A stretch of DNA of 64,000 bases from Silanimonas sp044377035 (lineage in GTDB: Bacteria; Pseudomonadota; Gammaproteobacteria; Xanthomonadales; Xanthomonadaceae). Location: the NCBI RefSeq assembly GCF_044377035.1, contig NZ_JBILJW010000002.1, positions 145,829-209,828 on the forward strand. Reading direction: 5' to 3'. Within the stretch, counting starts at the first letter, position 1. Every line of letters begins with the position of its first letter. Positions 7,604 through 16,898 of the stretch are shown in pieces. The notes below the pieces were generated by a model. The model ran no database searches. It worked only from the letters and a program-made list of their open reading frames with translations, and was not told the DNA's origin. The translations under genes and the position numbers were made by a program.

Positions 7604-9412
7604 ATGGACGACACCGCCCCCACCCTGGCACGACGCGAGAAAAGCGCCATCGTTCTGCTGGCCCTGCTGCAGAGCCTGCTGCTGTATCTCGTCGAATACG
7701 GCGACGGGCAGGGGTGGCCGATCCTCTCCGACCTGTCCGGGCAGGTGCCGTGGTACACGCTGGTGCTGGTGGTCCCGAGCATGATGCAGCTGTCTCTGCA
7801 ACGCCTCGACGACCCTCGATTCTGGAGTAACACCGTCTTGGCCACCGCGATCTTCGGGGCGGCGGCGGCTTGGGCGGCTTGGAGCGTGACCGGTGCGCCG
7901 GGTACCACAGCATCCGCCACGCTCGGACCGTTCGCCGTCTCGATGGCCCTCATCGCCTTCGTCGCCCTGCCCTACCTGCAGGTCCGACTGGCGCTCGGCC
8001 GCTTCGGCGCGCCCTACGACGACCTGTTCGCGCTGGCGTGGCAGAACGCACTCACCCTCAAGGTGGTCTGCGTGATGACGGGCTTGGGCTGGCTGCTGCT
8101 GACGCTCTGGCAGGCGCTGTTCCAGCTCATCGGCATCGACCTCTTCCATCGGCTGTTCAGCGAGGACCCCTTCATCTACATGGCCTCCGGCCTCTTCGCC
8201 GGGCTGGGCGTGCTGGTGGCGCGGACGCAGCACCGTGCGATGCAGGTGGCACGGAATGTGCTGTTCGCGATCTTCACGGGGTTCCTTCCGTTGGCAGCTT
8301 TCATCGCCATGATCTTCCTGCTGACGCTGCCGTTTACCGGCCTCGCGCCGCTCCGCGCCGCGGCGAGCACGGCCTCCACACTTTCGCTGCTCGTCGCCGC
8401 GCTGGTACTGCTGCTGAACGCCGTGGTCCAGAACGGCCGCGCATCGCCCTATCCGCGCGCCCTGCGCTGGCTGGTGGACGCAGCCATGGTTGCCCTGCCG
8501 GTGTTCGCTGGGATCGCCCTCCATGCCGTCATCGTCCGCATCGACGAGCATGGCTGGACCACGGATCGCTTCTGGGCACTGGTGGCCGTGGTGATGCTGG
8601 GCGCCTACGCCCTTGGATACGCTTGGGCAGCCTTGCGCCCCGCGGGCGCGTGGATGACGAAGCTGCCGCGAGTGAATATCGCCGCCTCTTTGCTGTTGAT
8701 CGGCATTGGTCTGCTGGGCAACTCCCCGATCCTCGACCCCCATCGCCTTGCAGTCGCCAGCCAACGGGAACGGATCGAAACCGCAGCGAACGAAACGGTG
8801 GTCGATGAGGCGGTCCGGGATCGGCTCGAGTACCTCCGATTCGAAAGCGGGCGTCGCGGCGTTGCGGCCTTGGACGCCCTCGCCGAAGCACCCCACGCGT
8901 CCAAGGACTTCGTCTCGACTTTGGCCGAGATCCGCGAACGACCAGCACGCTACCACTGGGAAACCGAACGCACGCCGCCCGAATCTCCTGCACAGCTCGC
9001 AGCGCGCATCCGGGTTCCCGCGGGCCAGCCCGCCTTGCCCGAGGCATTGCTCGCGTCGGTCCTGGTCAGCGGCGAGGGCGAGAACCCTTACTGCTCGCGC
9101 TACGGCGGGACCTGCATAGCAAATCACCTTGATGTCGATGCCGATGGCCGCGCCGACGTGCTTGTTTGCCATGCCGCAGAGAACGACTTCGTGTCGTGCC
9201 ACGTCTTCGTCGAATCGGCCGGTGCTTGGTCGGCACAGGGGCAAATCAGCACCTGGATCGAGGACGAAAATCAGCGGCGAACGACCCTGGAGGCGATCCG
9301 CGAAGGCCGGATCACGACCGTCGCCCCGCGGTTCCGAGACATCGCCTTCGGCGACACCCCCCCGAAACGCGTCGAATCGTCCGAAGCCAACGCCGCGGTC
9401 GCCACGCCGTAA
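7604..9412 (+). CDS. DUF4153 multi-pass membrane protein with C-terminal soluble domain
   Basis: A 602-residue membrane protein of the DUF4153 family. The first roughly 380 residues hold about ten membrane helices (for example SAIVLLALLQSLLLYLVEYG, and ASLLLIGIGLLGNSPIL at the end). The remaining part is soluble: a helical stretch with RLEYLRFESGRRGVAALDAL, then a small domain with four cysteines and a calcium-loop-like motif DVDADGRAD (Asp510, 512, 514 and 518). Function is unknown for the family. The C-terminal domain also resembles the small cysteine-bearing ends of other proteobacterial DUF4153 proteins. A strong terminator follows. Confidence 0.8.
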   Translation: MDDTAPTLARREKSAIVLLALLQSLLLYLVEYGDGQGWPILSDLSGQVPWYTLVLVVPSMMQLSLQRLDDPRFWSNTVLATAIFGAAAAWAAWSVTGAPGTTASATLGPFAVSMALIAFVALPYLQVRLALGRFGAPYDDLFALAWQNALTLKVVCVMTGLGWLLLTLWQALFQLIGIDLFHRLFSEDPFIYMASGLFAGLGVLVARTQHRAMQVARNVLFAIFTGFLPLAAFIAMIFLLTLPFTGLAPLRAAASTASTLSLLVAALVLLLNAVVQNGRASPYPRALRWLVDAAMVALPVFAGIALHAVIVRIDEHGWTTDRFWALVAVVMLGAYALGYAWAALRPAGAWMTKLPRVNIAASLLLIGIGLLGNSPILDPHRLAVASQRERIETAANETVVDEAVRDRLEYLRFESGRRGVAALDALAEAPHASKDFVSTLAEIRERPARYHWETERTPPESPAQLAARIRVPAGQPALPEALLASVLVSGEGENPYCSRYGGTCIANHLDVDADGRADVLVCHAAENDFVSCHVFVESAGAWSAQGQISTWIEDENQRRTTLEAIREGRITTVAPRFRDIAFGDTPPKRVESSEANAAVATP

Positions 9413-9431
9413 GGGCTTGGCCCACGAAAAA

Positions 9432-9462
9432 GAAAGGCCCGGTTTCCCGGGCCTTTCGCGTC
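9432..9462 (+). terminator. Rho-independent terminator after the DUF4153 gene
   Basis: Perfect inverted repeat with arms GAAAGGCCCGG and CCGGGCCTTTC (9432-9457) and a four-base loop, followed by CGCGTCTTCG. The left arm is preceded by A-rich sequence, so it could also serve the minus strand. It lies about 20 bases after the DUF4153 stop. Confidence 0.75.
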
Positions 9463-9481
9463 TTCGTTTGGAAGGCCCCGA

Positions 9482-9715
9482 TCAGAAGCCGCTGACGTTC
9501 AGGCGGCCATTGCTGACCACCCGGCCATTGAGCGACGTCGTGGGCGTCGCGCTTTGGTGGTGCCGTGGTAGCCGGCGTCGCCCAAGGCAATAGCGCCGTT
9601 GCGGCGGGGCTGCGACGACACCGTCGACCAGATGCTCCAGCCCGGCGCACCGATGTCGATGGTGGTGGCGCCATAGCGCGATACATCCACGCTAAAGGGC
9701 ACCACGCCGGTCCCA
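9482..9715 (-). pseudogene. Decayed C-terminal remnant of an S8 subtilisin-like protease
   Basis: No intact gene fits this stretch, but the minus strand retains the end of a secreted subtilase in two frames. The upstream part reads VVPFSVDVSRYGATTIDIGAPGWSIW (written here as overlapping pieces: VPFSVDVSRYGATT and TIDIGAPGWSIWSTV), the usual segment before the catalytic serine. After a frame change near 9549 comes ATPTTSLNGRVVSNGRL and NVSGF with a stop at 9482-9484, the usual C-terminus of this family (TPT-SL-GRV-S-GRLNV). The GTSMA(T/A)PH serine motif and about 40 residues around it are missing. The fragment directly abuts the end of dcd, so the 5' portion was lost. Confidence 0.75.
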
Positions 9716-10288
9716 TCAGGTCTTCGGCAGCGTCACACCGGTCTGGCCCTGGTACTTGCCGCCGCGATCGCGGTAGCTGGTGGCGCAAACTTCATCCGAC
9801 TGGAAGAACAGCATCTGCGCCACGCCCTCGCCGGCGTAGATCTTGGCCGGCAGCGGCGTGGTGTTGCTGAACTCGAGGGTCACGTGGCCTTCCCACTCCG
9901 GCTCCAGCGGCGTGACGTTGACGATGATCCCGCAGCGCGCGTACGTGCTCTTGCCGAGGCAGACCACCAGCACATCGCGCGGGATGCGGAAGTACTCGAC
10001 GGTACGCGCCAGCGCGAAGCTGTTCGGCGGGATGATGCACACATCGGATTCGACGTCGACGAAGCTCGACGGATCGAAGGCCTTCGGGTCGACGATCGTC
10101 GAGTTGATGTTGGTGAAGATCTTGAACTCGCGCGCGCAGCGCACGTCGTAGCCGTAGCTCGACGTGCCGTAGCTGACGATGCGGTGGCCGTCGGCGCCAT
10201 GCTTGACCTGCCCGGGCTCGAAGGGCTCGATCATGCCGTTCGGAACTTCGGACATCCGGCGGATCCACTTGTCGCTCTTGATGCTCAT
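9716..10288 (-). CDS. dcd: dCTP deaminase
   Basis: Converts dCTP to dUTP, the main route to dUMP for thymidylate synthesis in gammaproteobacteria. It is 190 residues long, the normal size for the homotrimeric enzyme. Visible motifs are IKSDKWI at the start, GTSSYGYDVRCAREFKIF, LGKSTYARCGIIVNVTPLEP with the substrate-binding serine and arginine, and the catalytic Glu in HVTLEFSNTTPLPAKIYAGEG. The C-terminal KYQGQTGVTLPKT closes over the substrate. The stop codon sits directly against the subtilase remnant. It probably shares a transcript with mrp, 69 bases upstream. Confidence 0.96.
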   Translation of the reverse strand: MSIKSDKWIRRMSEVPNGMIEPFEPGQVKHGADGHRIVSYGTSSYGYDVRCAREFKIFTNINSTIVDPKAFDPSSFVDVESDVCIIPPNSFALARTVEYFRIPRDVLVVCLGKSTYARCGIIVNVTPLEPEWEGHVTLEFSNTTPLPAKIYAGEGVAQMLFFQSDEVCATSYRDRGGKYQGQTGVTLPKT

Positions 10289-10357
10289 GCGCGGCCTGCG
10301 TGTTCGGGGAGCGAAAGCTTAGCGTGAAGCCGCGGCGGGCCGCGCACCCCGGTCGGC

Positions 10358-11509
10358 TCAGGTGTCCTGGATCACGATGCTGGGGAAGGCGATCTGCTTG
10401 TTCTTGGCCTGCATGGACAAGCGCGCCGCCGTCTTCCGGGCGATCAGACGGTAGGCCTGGGCGATCGCGCCACCGGGTTCGGCGACGACCGTGGGCGCTC
10501 CCCCGTCCGCCTGCTCGCGGATGCGGATGTCCAGCGGCAGCGAACCGAGCAGCGGCACGCCGTACCGATCGGACATCGCCTGCCCGCCGCCCTCGCCGAA
10601 GATGTGTTCGACGTGGCCGCACTTCGAACAGCAGTGCATGGCCATGTTCTCGATGATGCCGAGCACCGGCACCTCGACCTTCTCGAACATCTTCAGGGCC
10701 TTCTTCGCGTCCAGCAGGGCGATGTCCTGCGGCGTGGTCACGATCACCGCCCCCGAGACCGGCACCCGCTGGGCCAGCGTGAGTTGGATGTCGCCCGTGC
10801 CCGGCGGCAGGTCGATCACCAGGTAGTCGAGTTCGTCCCAGGCCGTTCCGGTCAGCAGCTGCTGCAGGTACTGGGTGGTCATCGGGCCGCGCCAGATCGC
10901 GGGCTGGTCCTCGCCGAGGAAGAAGCCGATCGACATCGCCTGCAGGCCATGGGCGCGCTTCGGCAGGATCATCTGGCCGTCCGGGCTGTCGGGCTTGCCG
11001 GACAGGCCGAGCATCATCGGGATCGACGGGCCGTGGATGTCGGCATCCAGCACCCCCACCCTCGCCCCCTCTGCCGCCAGGGCCAGGGCCAGGTTCACGG
11101 CCGTCGTCGACTTGCCCACTCCACCCTTCCCCGAGGCCACGGCGATGACGTTCTTCACTCCGGGAAGGGGGGTCAGGTCCTTCTGGACCTTGTGGGCCAG
11201 CACCCGCGAACCGACCTCGACCTGGGCCGAGACCACCCCGGGCACCGCCCGGAGGGCCGCCTCGGCCCGGGCCGCCAGCTCGTCATGCCAGGAGGCGGCG
11301 GCGTAGGGCAGCTGCAGGACGGCCATGACCCGACCGGCGTCCTCGCCCACCGAGCGAATGACGGAGGGGGACAGGGGCTCCCCGGTGTGGGGGTCGGAAA
11401 TCGCGGCCAGGGCCGCGGTCAGGAGCTCGTTCGGGATCACGGGAAAGGCCGTCGGGAAATCGGCCGGCATCTTGCCATCGGCCCGGTCCGGGGCATCAAG
11501 AATTTGCAT
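10358..11509 (-). CDS. apbC: Iron-sulfur cluster carrier ATPase Mrp/ApbC
   Basis: A cytoplasmic P-loop ATPase of 383 residues that holds and delivers [4Fe-4S] clusters. Domains in order are a MIP18/DUF59-type domain (about residues 25-100) and the ParA/MRP ATPase with a deviant Walker A (ASGKGGVGKSTTAVNLA), DADIHGPSIP, and the LPPGTGD segment. The cluster-binding CCSKCGHVEHIFGEGGG carries the C-x2-C pair near residue 290. Two starts are possible, 11509 and the ATG at 11470 (MPADFPTAF); neither has a strong ribosome site. A divergent TonB receptor begins 100 bases away. Confidence 0.93.
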   Translation of the reverse strand: MQILDAPDRADGKMPADFPTAFPVIPNELLTAALAAISDPHTGEPLSPSVIRSVGEDAGRVMAVLQLPYAAASWHDELAARAEAALRAVPGVVSAQVEVGSRVLAHKVQKDLTPLPGVKNVIAVASGKGGVGKSTTAVNLALALAAEGARVGVLDADIHGPSIPMMLGLSGKPDSPDGQMILPKRAHGLQAMSIGFFLGEDQPAIWRGPMTTQYLQQLLTGTAWDELDYLVIDLPPGTGDIQLTLAQRVPVSGAVIVTTPQDIALLDAKKALKMFEKVEVPVLGIIENMAMHCCSKCGHVEHIFGEGGGQAMSDRYGVPLLGSLPLDIRIREQADGGAPTVVAEPGGAIAQAYRLIARKTAARLSMQAKNKQIAFPSIVIQDT

Positions 11510-11608
11510 TCCGGGGCATTTGTTTCATTTGCATTAATCGCGCTCCGGTGTTAATAAATCGCTCAGGCGTCTGAACCGATGCCGAATCCCAAACCGGAGA
11601 CTCCTCGC

Positions 11609-14485
11609 ATGTCCACCAAGCGTCACAAGAGCCTCGCGCGCCTCCCGCTCGCCCTGGCCGTCATGACCAGCCTGTACGGCCCCTACCTGTTCGCCCAGCA
11701 GGCCGACCAGGACGAAACCACTGAAGAATCGACGCAGGACGGCGAGCAGCCCAAGCAGCTCGAGAAGGTCACCGTCACCGGCTCGCTCATCAGCCGCCTC
11801 GGTTTCGACAGCGTCTCGCCGGTCCAGATCATCACCGCTGACACGAGCGCCACGCTCGGCCAGCTCGACACCACCTCGATCCTGCAGACGTCCAACGTCG
11901 CTGCCGGTTCGACCCAGATCAGCAACCAGTTCTCGGGCTTCGTAGTCGAGGGCGGTAACGGCGTCCAGACCCTGTCGCTGCGCGGCCTCGGTGCGAACCG
12001 CACCCTCGTCCTGCTCGACGGCCGTCGTCCGGGCCCGGCCGGTACCCGCGGCCAGGTCGGCGCGTTCGACCTCAATGTCATCCCGAGCGTCATCCTGCAG
12101 CGCGTCGAGCTGCTGAAGGACGGCGGCGGTTCGGTCTACGGTTCCGACGCCGTCGCCGGCGTGGCCAACCTGATCACCCGCAAGTCGGTCGACCGCACGG
12201 TCGTGACCTTCGACACCGACCTGCCGGAGCAGTCGGGTGGCTCGAACTACTCGATCGCCGGCGCCACCGGCTGGGACTTCGACAACGGCAGCGTCGTCGC
12301 CGCCTTCCAGTGGTGGGATTCCGAGCCGCTGCTGCGCGAAGACCGTGACTTCCTGAACTGCCCGCAGGACCTCGTCCGCAACGCCAACGGCCAGATCATC
12401 GACCGCGTCGACCGCTCGATCATCGGCAATACCTCGCTCGGCGGCTGCAACAACCTGTACGCCAACACGGTCATCGACGCCGTCACCGGCCTGCGCTACA
12501 TCCCGTCGCCGGACGGCTCGACCGTCGGCCCGATCCCGGGCTACCGCCCGCGCGGCAACTCGAACGCGATCGGTGGCAACCCGGCGTTCTACCAGGACGT
12601 GCTGAACTTCGACTTCGTCGGTTCGTCGCACGTCTTCTCGGGTCAGGAGCGCGCCAGCCTGTTCTCGTCGGCTGATTTCACCTTCGGTGATATCAACTGG
12701 ACCGGCCAGCTGCTCTACACCAACCGCCAGACCGAATCGCGCCAGTTCCGCCAGTTCTTCCCGGCGATCGACGGCCGTCCGTTCGGCTTCACCGGCGTGA
12801 TCCAGCCGATCATGCCGTTCAAGTCGGACCAGAACATCGACGTCGACTACTGGTACTTCGCCTCGGGCTTCAACGGTGGCTTCGGTGACACCTCGTGGGG
12901 CTGGCGCTTCGACACCACGTACAGCCGCTCGAGCGGTGACTACGAAGTGCTCGCCATCAACCGCGACCTGACCGGCGACGTGCAGCTCGACCGCAACGGC
13001 GGCGGCATCCCGATCAACTACCTGTCGCCGGCGCTGCTCAACGGCTCGGGCATGCAGGGCCTGATCGACCGCATCGGCCAGTACCACACCGGCAACACCG
13101 TCTACACCCAGATGGTCGCCAACGGCACCATCAACGGTGACCTGTTCGAGACCCCGGCCGGCATCGCCGGTGCCGCCTTCGGCACCGAGTTCCGCCGCAT
13201 CTCGATCGACGACACGCCGAGCGCGTTCGAGCAGTCGGGCAGCGCGTGGGGCCAGAGCGGCGCCCAGCCGACCCGCGGCAAGGACTACATCTCCGAAATC
13301 TTCGGCGAAGTCGAAGTCCCGGTGCTGGCCGGCCTGCCGCTGGTCGAGCAGCTGACCTTCAACGGTTCGGCCCGCGTGTTCAAGTACGACACCGTCGCCA
13401 ACTCCGACTCCGTGTGGAAGGTCGGCATGGGCTGGCAGATCATCCCGTCGCTGCGCCTGCGTGCCACCAACGGCACGTCGTACCGCGCTCCGGGCCTGTA
13501 CGAGCTGTACCTGGGCAACCTGACCAGCTTCGTCGGCCAGCTCGGCATCGACCCCTGCATCGACTGGGGCAACGCCACCAACCCGAACATCCGCACCAAC
13601 TGCGCCGCCGCGGGCATTCCGCAGAACTACACGGGCGCCGGTTCGTCGGCCACCATCATCACGGGTGGCGGCCTGGGCGTCGTGAAGCCGGAGACCTCGA
13701 AGTCGTTCACCACCGGCCTCGTGTTCACCCCGGAGTTCGCCAACGTCAGCGCCTCGCTGGACTACTTCGAGATCGAAGTGCGTGACCAGATCAGCACGCT
13801 GGGCGGCGGCGCGATCGTCGGCAGCTGCTACGCCCTGCCGGTGTTCCCGAACGAGTTCTGCAACCTGTTCACCCGTAACCCGGGCAACGCGACGGTCAAT
13901 CCGTTCAACATCACGAACGTCCGCGCTTCGTACGTCAACATCAACCGCCAGCTCGTCCGCGGTTATGACCTGAACGTGCGTTGGGATGGCGACTTCAGCT
14001 TCGGCAAGGTCGAAGTCGAAAGCCAGTTCACGTACACGATGGAAGACATCGAGCAGCTGTTCAGCAGCGCGCAGGCCAGCGGTTTCAACAACAACGACCG
14101 CAACACCGAGATCAGCCGTCCGGCCCTCGTCGGCAGCATCCGCTCGGCCCTCGTGCGTGGTGACTACACGTACACCTGGGGCATGCGTTACGTCGACGAA
14201 ACCGACAACCTCGGCGTGGGTGGCTTCGTCACCCCGGCGACGTACTTCGGCAACGCCAACCCGGTGTACGACAGCAAGGCCGAGGCTGCGATCTACCACA
14301 GCTTCTCGGTGCTGTACCGCCAGGCCGATTGGGACGTGCTGGTCGGTCTCGACAACGCGTTCGACAAGAAGCCGCCGACGGTCTCGACCGGTACTGCGAC
14401 GCGCTTCGGCAACACGCCGGCGTTCGCCACCCAGTACGACTGGATGGGCCGTTCGCTGTTCGCCCGCTTCAACTACCGCTTCTAA
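11609..14485 (+). CDS. TonB-dependent outer-membrane receptor, probably peptide uptake
   Basis: A large TonB-dependent receptor of 958 residues. The signal peptide runs to about residue 30 (LARLPLALAVMTSLYGPYLF). A Glu/Asp/Gln-rich spacer and the TonB box region (LEKVTVTGS) follow. The plug shows LRGLGANRTLVLLDGRR and VELLKDGGGSVYGSDAVAGV. The barrel ends in aromatic residues (FARFNYRF), as needed for BAM insertion. The ATG at 11609 has GGAGA 8 bases upstream; an in-frame ATG at 11579 has none. Codon use is strongly biased toward a few codons, suggesting high expression. An AT-rich patch at 11510-11560 holds a weak TTGCAT-17-TAATAA promoter candidate. The adjacent S9 peptidase suggests a peptide substrate, but this is inference. 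Confidence 0.92.
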   Translation: MSTKRHKSLARLPLALAVMTSLYGPYLFAQQADQDETTEESTQDGEQPKQLEKVTVTGSLISRLGFDSVSPVQIITADTSATLGQLDTTSILQTSNVAAGSTQISNQFSGFVVEGGNGVQTLSLRGLGANRTLVLLDGRRPGPAGTRGQVGAFDLNVIPSVILQRVELLKDGGGSVYGSDAVAGVANLITRKSVDRTVVTFDTDLPEQSGGSNYSIAGATGWDFDNGSVVAAFQWWDSEPLLREDRDFLNCPQDLVRNANGQIIDRVDRSIIGNTSLGGCNNLYANTVIDAVTGLRYIPSPDGSTVGPIPGYRPRGNSNAIGGNPAFYQDVLNFDFVGSSHVFSGQERASLFSSADFTFGDINWTGQLLYTNRQTESRQFRQFFPAIDGRPFGFTGVIQPIMPFKSDQNIDVDYWYFASGFNGGFGDTSWGWRFDTTYSRSSGDYEVLAINRDLTGDVQLDRNGGGIPINYLSPALLNGSGMQGLIDRIGQYHTGNTVYTQMVANGTINGDLFETPAGIAGAAFGTEFRRISIDDTPSAFEQSGSAWGQSGAQPTRGKDYISEIFGEVEVPVLAGLPLVEQLTFNGSARVFKYDTVANSDSVWKVGMGWQIIPSLRLRATNGTSYRAPGLYELYLGNLTSFVGQLGIDPCIDWGNATNPNIRTNCAAAGIPQNYTGAGSSATIITGGGLGVVKPETSKSFTTGLVFTPEFANVSASLDYFEIEVRDQISTLGGGAIVGSCYALPVFPNEFCNLFTRNPGNATVNPFNITNVRASYVNINRQLVRGYDLNVRWDGDFSFGKVEVESQFTYTMEDIEQLFSSAQASGFNNNDRNTEISRPALVGSIRSALVRGDYTYTWGMRYVDETDNLGVGGFVTPATYFGNANPVYDSKAEAAIYHSFSVLYRQADWDVLVGLDNAFDKKPPTVSTGTATRFGNTPAFATQYDWMGRSLFARFNYRF

Positions 14486-14504
14486 GCGGCAGCTGAGCTG
14501 ACGG

Positions 14505-14536
14505 AAAACGGCCGGGTTCGCCCGGCCGTTTTCTTT
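14505..14536 (+). terminator. Strong Rho-independent terminator after the first TonB receptor
   Basis: Perfect 12-bp stem AAAACGGCCGGG / CCCGGCCGTTTT closed by a TTCG tetraloop (14517-14520), followed by CTTT. It separates the receptor from the S9 peptidase. Confidence 0.9.
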
Positions 14537-14658
14537 GGGCGGGAGGGGCCTTCACACACTTCCCCCTGCCTTTCTGCACATCCACTGAACACGACTCCGC
14601 GCCACACTCGGCCGGTCGTCTTCCGACACGTCCACCCTCGCCCTTCCAGAGACCCCCT

Positions 14659-16716
14659 ATGCGATCCGCAGTTCTCTCCAGCCTCGCCTTCGCGGCGATG
14701 GCCGCGGCAGGCGGCAGCGCCGCCCGCGATCCGATCCCCGTCGACGCCTTCGCGAAGATGCCGGAAATCCAGTCGCTCTCGATGAGCAGCGACGGCAAGC
14801 GCATCGTCGCGCTGATCGGCAAGGCCGACGCCGAGGAATTCGAAACCTCCCTCGCCACCTGGGACCTCGACAATCTTGGCGCGGGTCCGACGGTCACGGC
14901 TTCCGGCGACCGCATGAAGTTCATCAGCGCCTCGGCGCTGAAGTCCGACCACATCTTCGTCGTCGGCCGTCAGGAGTTCACCGGCGCGATCGGTGAGTGC
15001 GGCGGCGAAGGCCAGTCGATCGGCAACACCAAGACCTTCGTCACCAAGGCCTACCTCACCGACAGCACGCAGTCGTCGTTCGATGAAGCCTTCGCCGACA
15101 AGGGCCGCGCCATGGGCGTCAGCGACCTGCAACAGCGCTGTTTCGAAATCTTCGGATCGGCGGGGCTGGTGAACCAGCTGCCGCTGGACCCGGAGAACGT
15201 GCTGGTGCAGCAGACCAACATGGGCACGCTGCGCACCGACTACTACCGCTTCAACCTCCGCACGCAGGCCACGGAGCTGGTCTACCGCGCCGGCGGCCGC
15301 GCCACGCCCGGCCTGTTCGACCCGCGCACCGGCGACCTGCTGACCAAGAACGAACTCGAAGCCGTCGGCAGCACCTTCGAGCAGCGCGTCCTGATCAAGA
15401 ACCCGGAAACGGGCGAGTTCGAGGTGCATGACAACCTCACCCGCAAGATCAATGACCGCTTCGAGTTCAACTTCGTCGGTCGCGACGAGGCCACCGGCAA
15501 GTTCTATGTGCTGACCGACCTGTTCTCGGACCTCGTGCAGGCGCGCATGTACGACCCGAAGACCCGCGAGTTCGACGACGAGCCGCTGATCGCGCATCCG
15601 GAGTTCTCGATCGCCAACATCGTCCTCGGCACTCGCCCCAGCGACTTCAACAAGGTCCTGGGCTACACCGTCGCCGCGATGAACATCGAGACGACCTGGG
15701 TGGAGCCGGGCTTGGCCGCCATCCATGAAGGCCTGAAGCAGGCCTTCCCGGGCCAGCAGGTCAACGTGTTGAGCTACACCGACGACCGCAAGAAGTTCCT
15801 GTTCAGCACCGAGAGCAACCGCCATCCGCCGCGTTACTTCCTGCTGGTCGACGGCAAGCAGGTGCTGCCGCTGGGCACGGAGCGCACCGGCATCGACCCG
15901 AACGACATCGGCGAACAGCGCTGGGTGACGTGGACGGCCCGCGATGGCATGAAGATCCCGGGCATCCTCGACCTCCCGGCCGGCTGGACGCCGGAGCAGG
16001 GCCCGCTGCCGACCATCATCCACCCGCACGGCGGCCCGTGGTCGCGCGACGTCGGCGGCTGGGACGCGAGCGGCTGGGTGCCCTTCCTGACCTCGCGCGG
16101 CTACGCCGTGCTGCGCCCGCAGTACCGAGGCTCCTCGGGCCTCGGCCGTCGCCTGTGGCTCAGCGGTGACGCCGAGTGGGGACAGAAGATGCAGGACGAC
16201 AAGGACGACGGCGCCGCGTGGCTGGTCGAGCAGGGCATCGCCGATGCGGATCGCATTGCCATTTTCGGCTACTCCTACGGTGGCTTCGCCGCCGCCGCCG
16301 CAGTGGTTCGCGAGAACAGCCCCTACGCCTGCGCCATCTCGGGCGCGCCGGTCACCGACCTCGCCCGCCTCGGCAACACGTGGAGCGAGAACCGCCTGCA
16401 GCGCATCGTCCAAGGCACCACCGTGAAGGGCATGGACCCGATGCAGAACACGGACAAGGCCAACATCCCGGTACTGCTGTACGTGGGTGACCGCGACGTC
16501 CGCACGCCGGCCTGGCACGCGCAGAACTTCTACAACGCCGTCAAGGACAAGGTGCCGGCGAAGTTCGAACTGATCGCCGACCAGCCGCACAGCCTGCCGT
16601 GGTATCCGCGCCAGGTGGACCAGGGCCTGACGCTCATCGAGAACTTCCTCAACAACGAGTGCAAGATGGCGACGTCGAACCGCGCGCCCGCCGCGAGCAC
16701 CAGCACCGGCCACTGA
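14659..16716 (+). CDS. S9 family (prolyl oligopeptidase-type) peptidase, exported
   Basis: A secreted serine peptidase of 685 residues. It has a signal peptide (AVLSSLAFAAMAAAGGSAA), an N-terminal beta-propeller-like region of about 400 residues, and a C-terminal alpha/beta hydrolase. The catalytic triad can be placed as Ser in GYSYGGFAA, Asp in VGDRDVRTP and His in DQPHSLPW. HPHGGPW is the oxyanion region. Three cysteines in the propeller (GECGGEGQ, QQRCFEIF) fit a periplasmic location. S9 enzymes of this type cleave short peptides, often after proline. It stands between two TonB receptors, each separated by its own terminator, which suggests a peptide-utilisation locus. Confidence 0.92.
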   Translation: MRSAVLSSLAFAAMAAAGGSAARDPIPVDAFAKMPEIQSLSMSSDGKRIVALIGKADAEEFETSLATWDLDNLGAGPTVTASGDRMKFISASALKSDHIFVVGRQEFTGAIGECGGEGQSIGNTKTFVTKAYLTDSTQSSFDEAFADKGRAMGVSDLQQRCFEIFGSAGLVNQLPLDPENVLVQQTNMGTLRTDYYRFNLRTQATELVYRAGGRATPGLFDPRTGDLLTKNELEAVGSTFEQRVLIKNPETGEFEVHDNLTRKINDRFEFNFVGRDEATGKFYVLTDLFSDLVQARMYDPKTREFDDEPLIAHPEFSIANIVLGTRPSDFNKVLGYTVAAMNIETTWVEPGLAAIHEGLKQAFPGQQVNVLSYTDDRKKFLFSTESNRHPPRYFLLVDGKQVLPLGTERTGIDPNDIGEQRWVTWTARDGMKIPGILDLPAGWTPEQGPLPTIIHPHGGPWSRDVGGWDASGWVPFLTSRGYAVLRPQYRGSSGLGRRLWLSGDAEWGQKMQDDKDDGAAWLVEQGIADADRIAIFGYSYGGFAAAAAVVRENSPYACAISGAPVTDLARLGNTWSENRLQRIVQGTTVKGMDPMQNTDKANIPVLLYVGDRDVRTPAWHAQNFYNAVKDKVPAKFELIADQPHSLPWYPRQVDQGLTLIENFLNNECKMATSNRAPAASTSTGH

Positions 16717-16741
16717 TCGACCATCGATCGGTGTTTCCTTC

Positions 16742-16772
16742 GAAGCCCGGCCTCGCGCCGGGCTTCGTCGTT
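16742..16772 (+). terminator. Terminator after the S9 peptidase gene (copy 1 of a repeated hairpin)
   Basis: Stem GAAGCCCGGC (16742-16751) and GCCGGGCTTC (16757-16766), followed by GTCGTTT. The 28-base block 16741-16768 is identical to 19757-19784 behind the next gene. Confidence 0.85.
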
Positions 16773-16898
16773 TGGGGCCGCGCCGCCTCCCACACAAATC
16801 TTTCACACTCCTGCTAGCCTCTCCCTAGGGCTCGTCACTGTGTGGGGACACAACGGACGGACGCCTTGACCACCACATCGAATGGGGAGATTCGAATC

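Noticed and set aside
11534..14299. A 921-codon open frame on the minus strand, antisense to the first TonB receptor
   Set aside because: It is a shadow of a strongly codon-biased gene. The translation is rich in Val, Arg, Asp and Glu with no domain pattern and no ribosome site, while the plus strand has a complete receptor.
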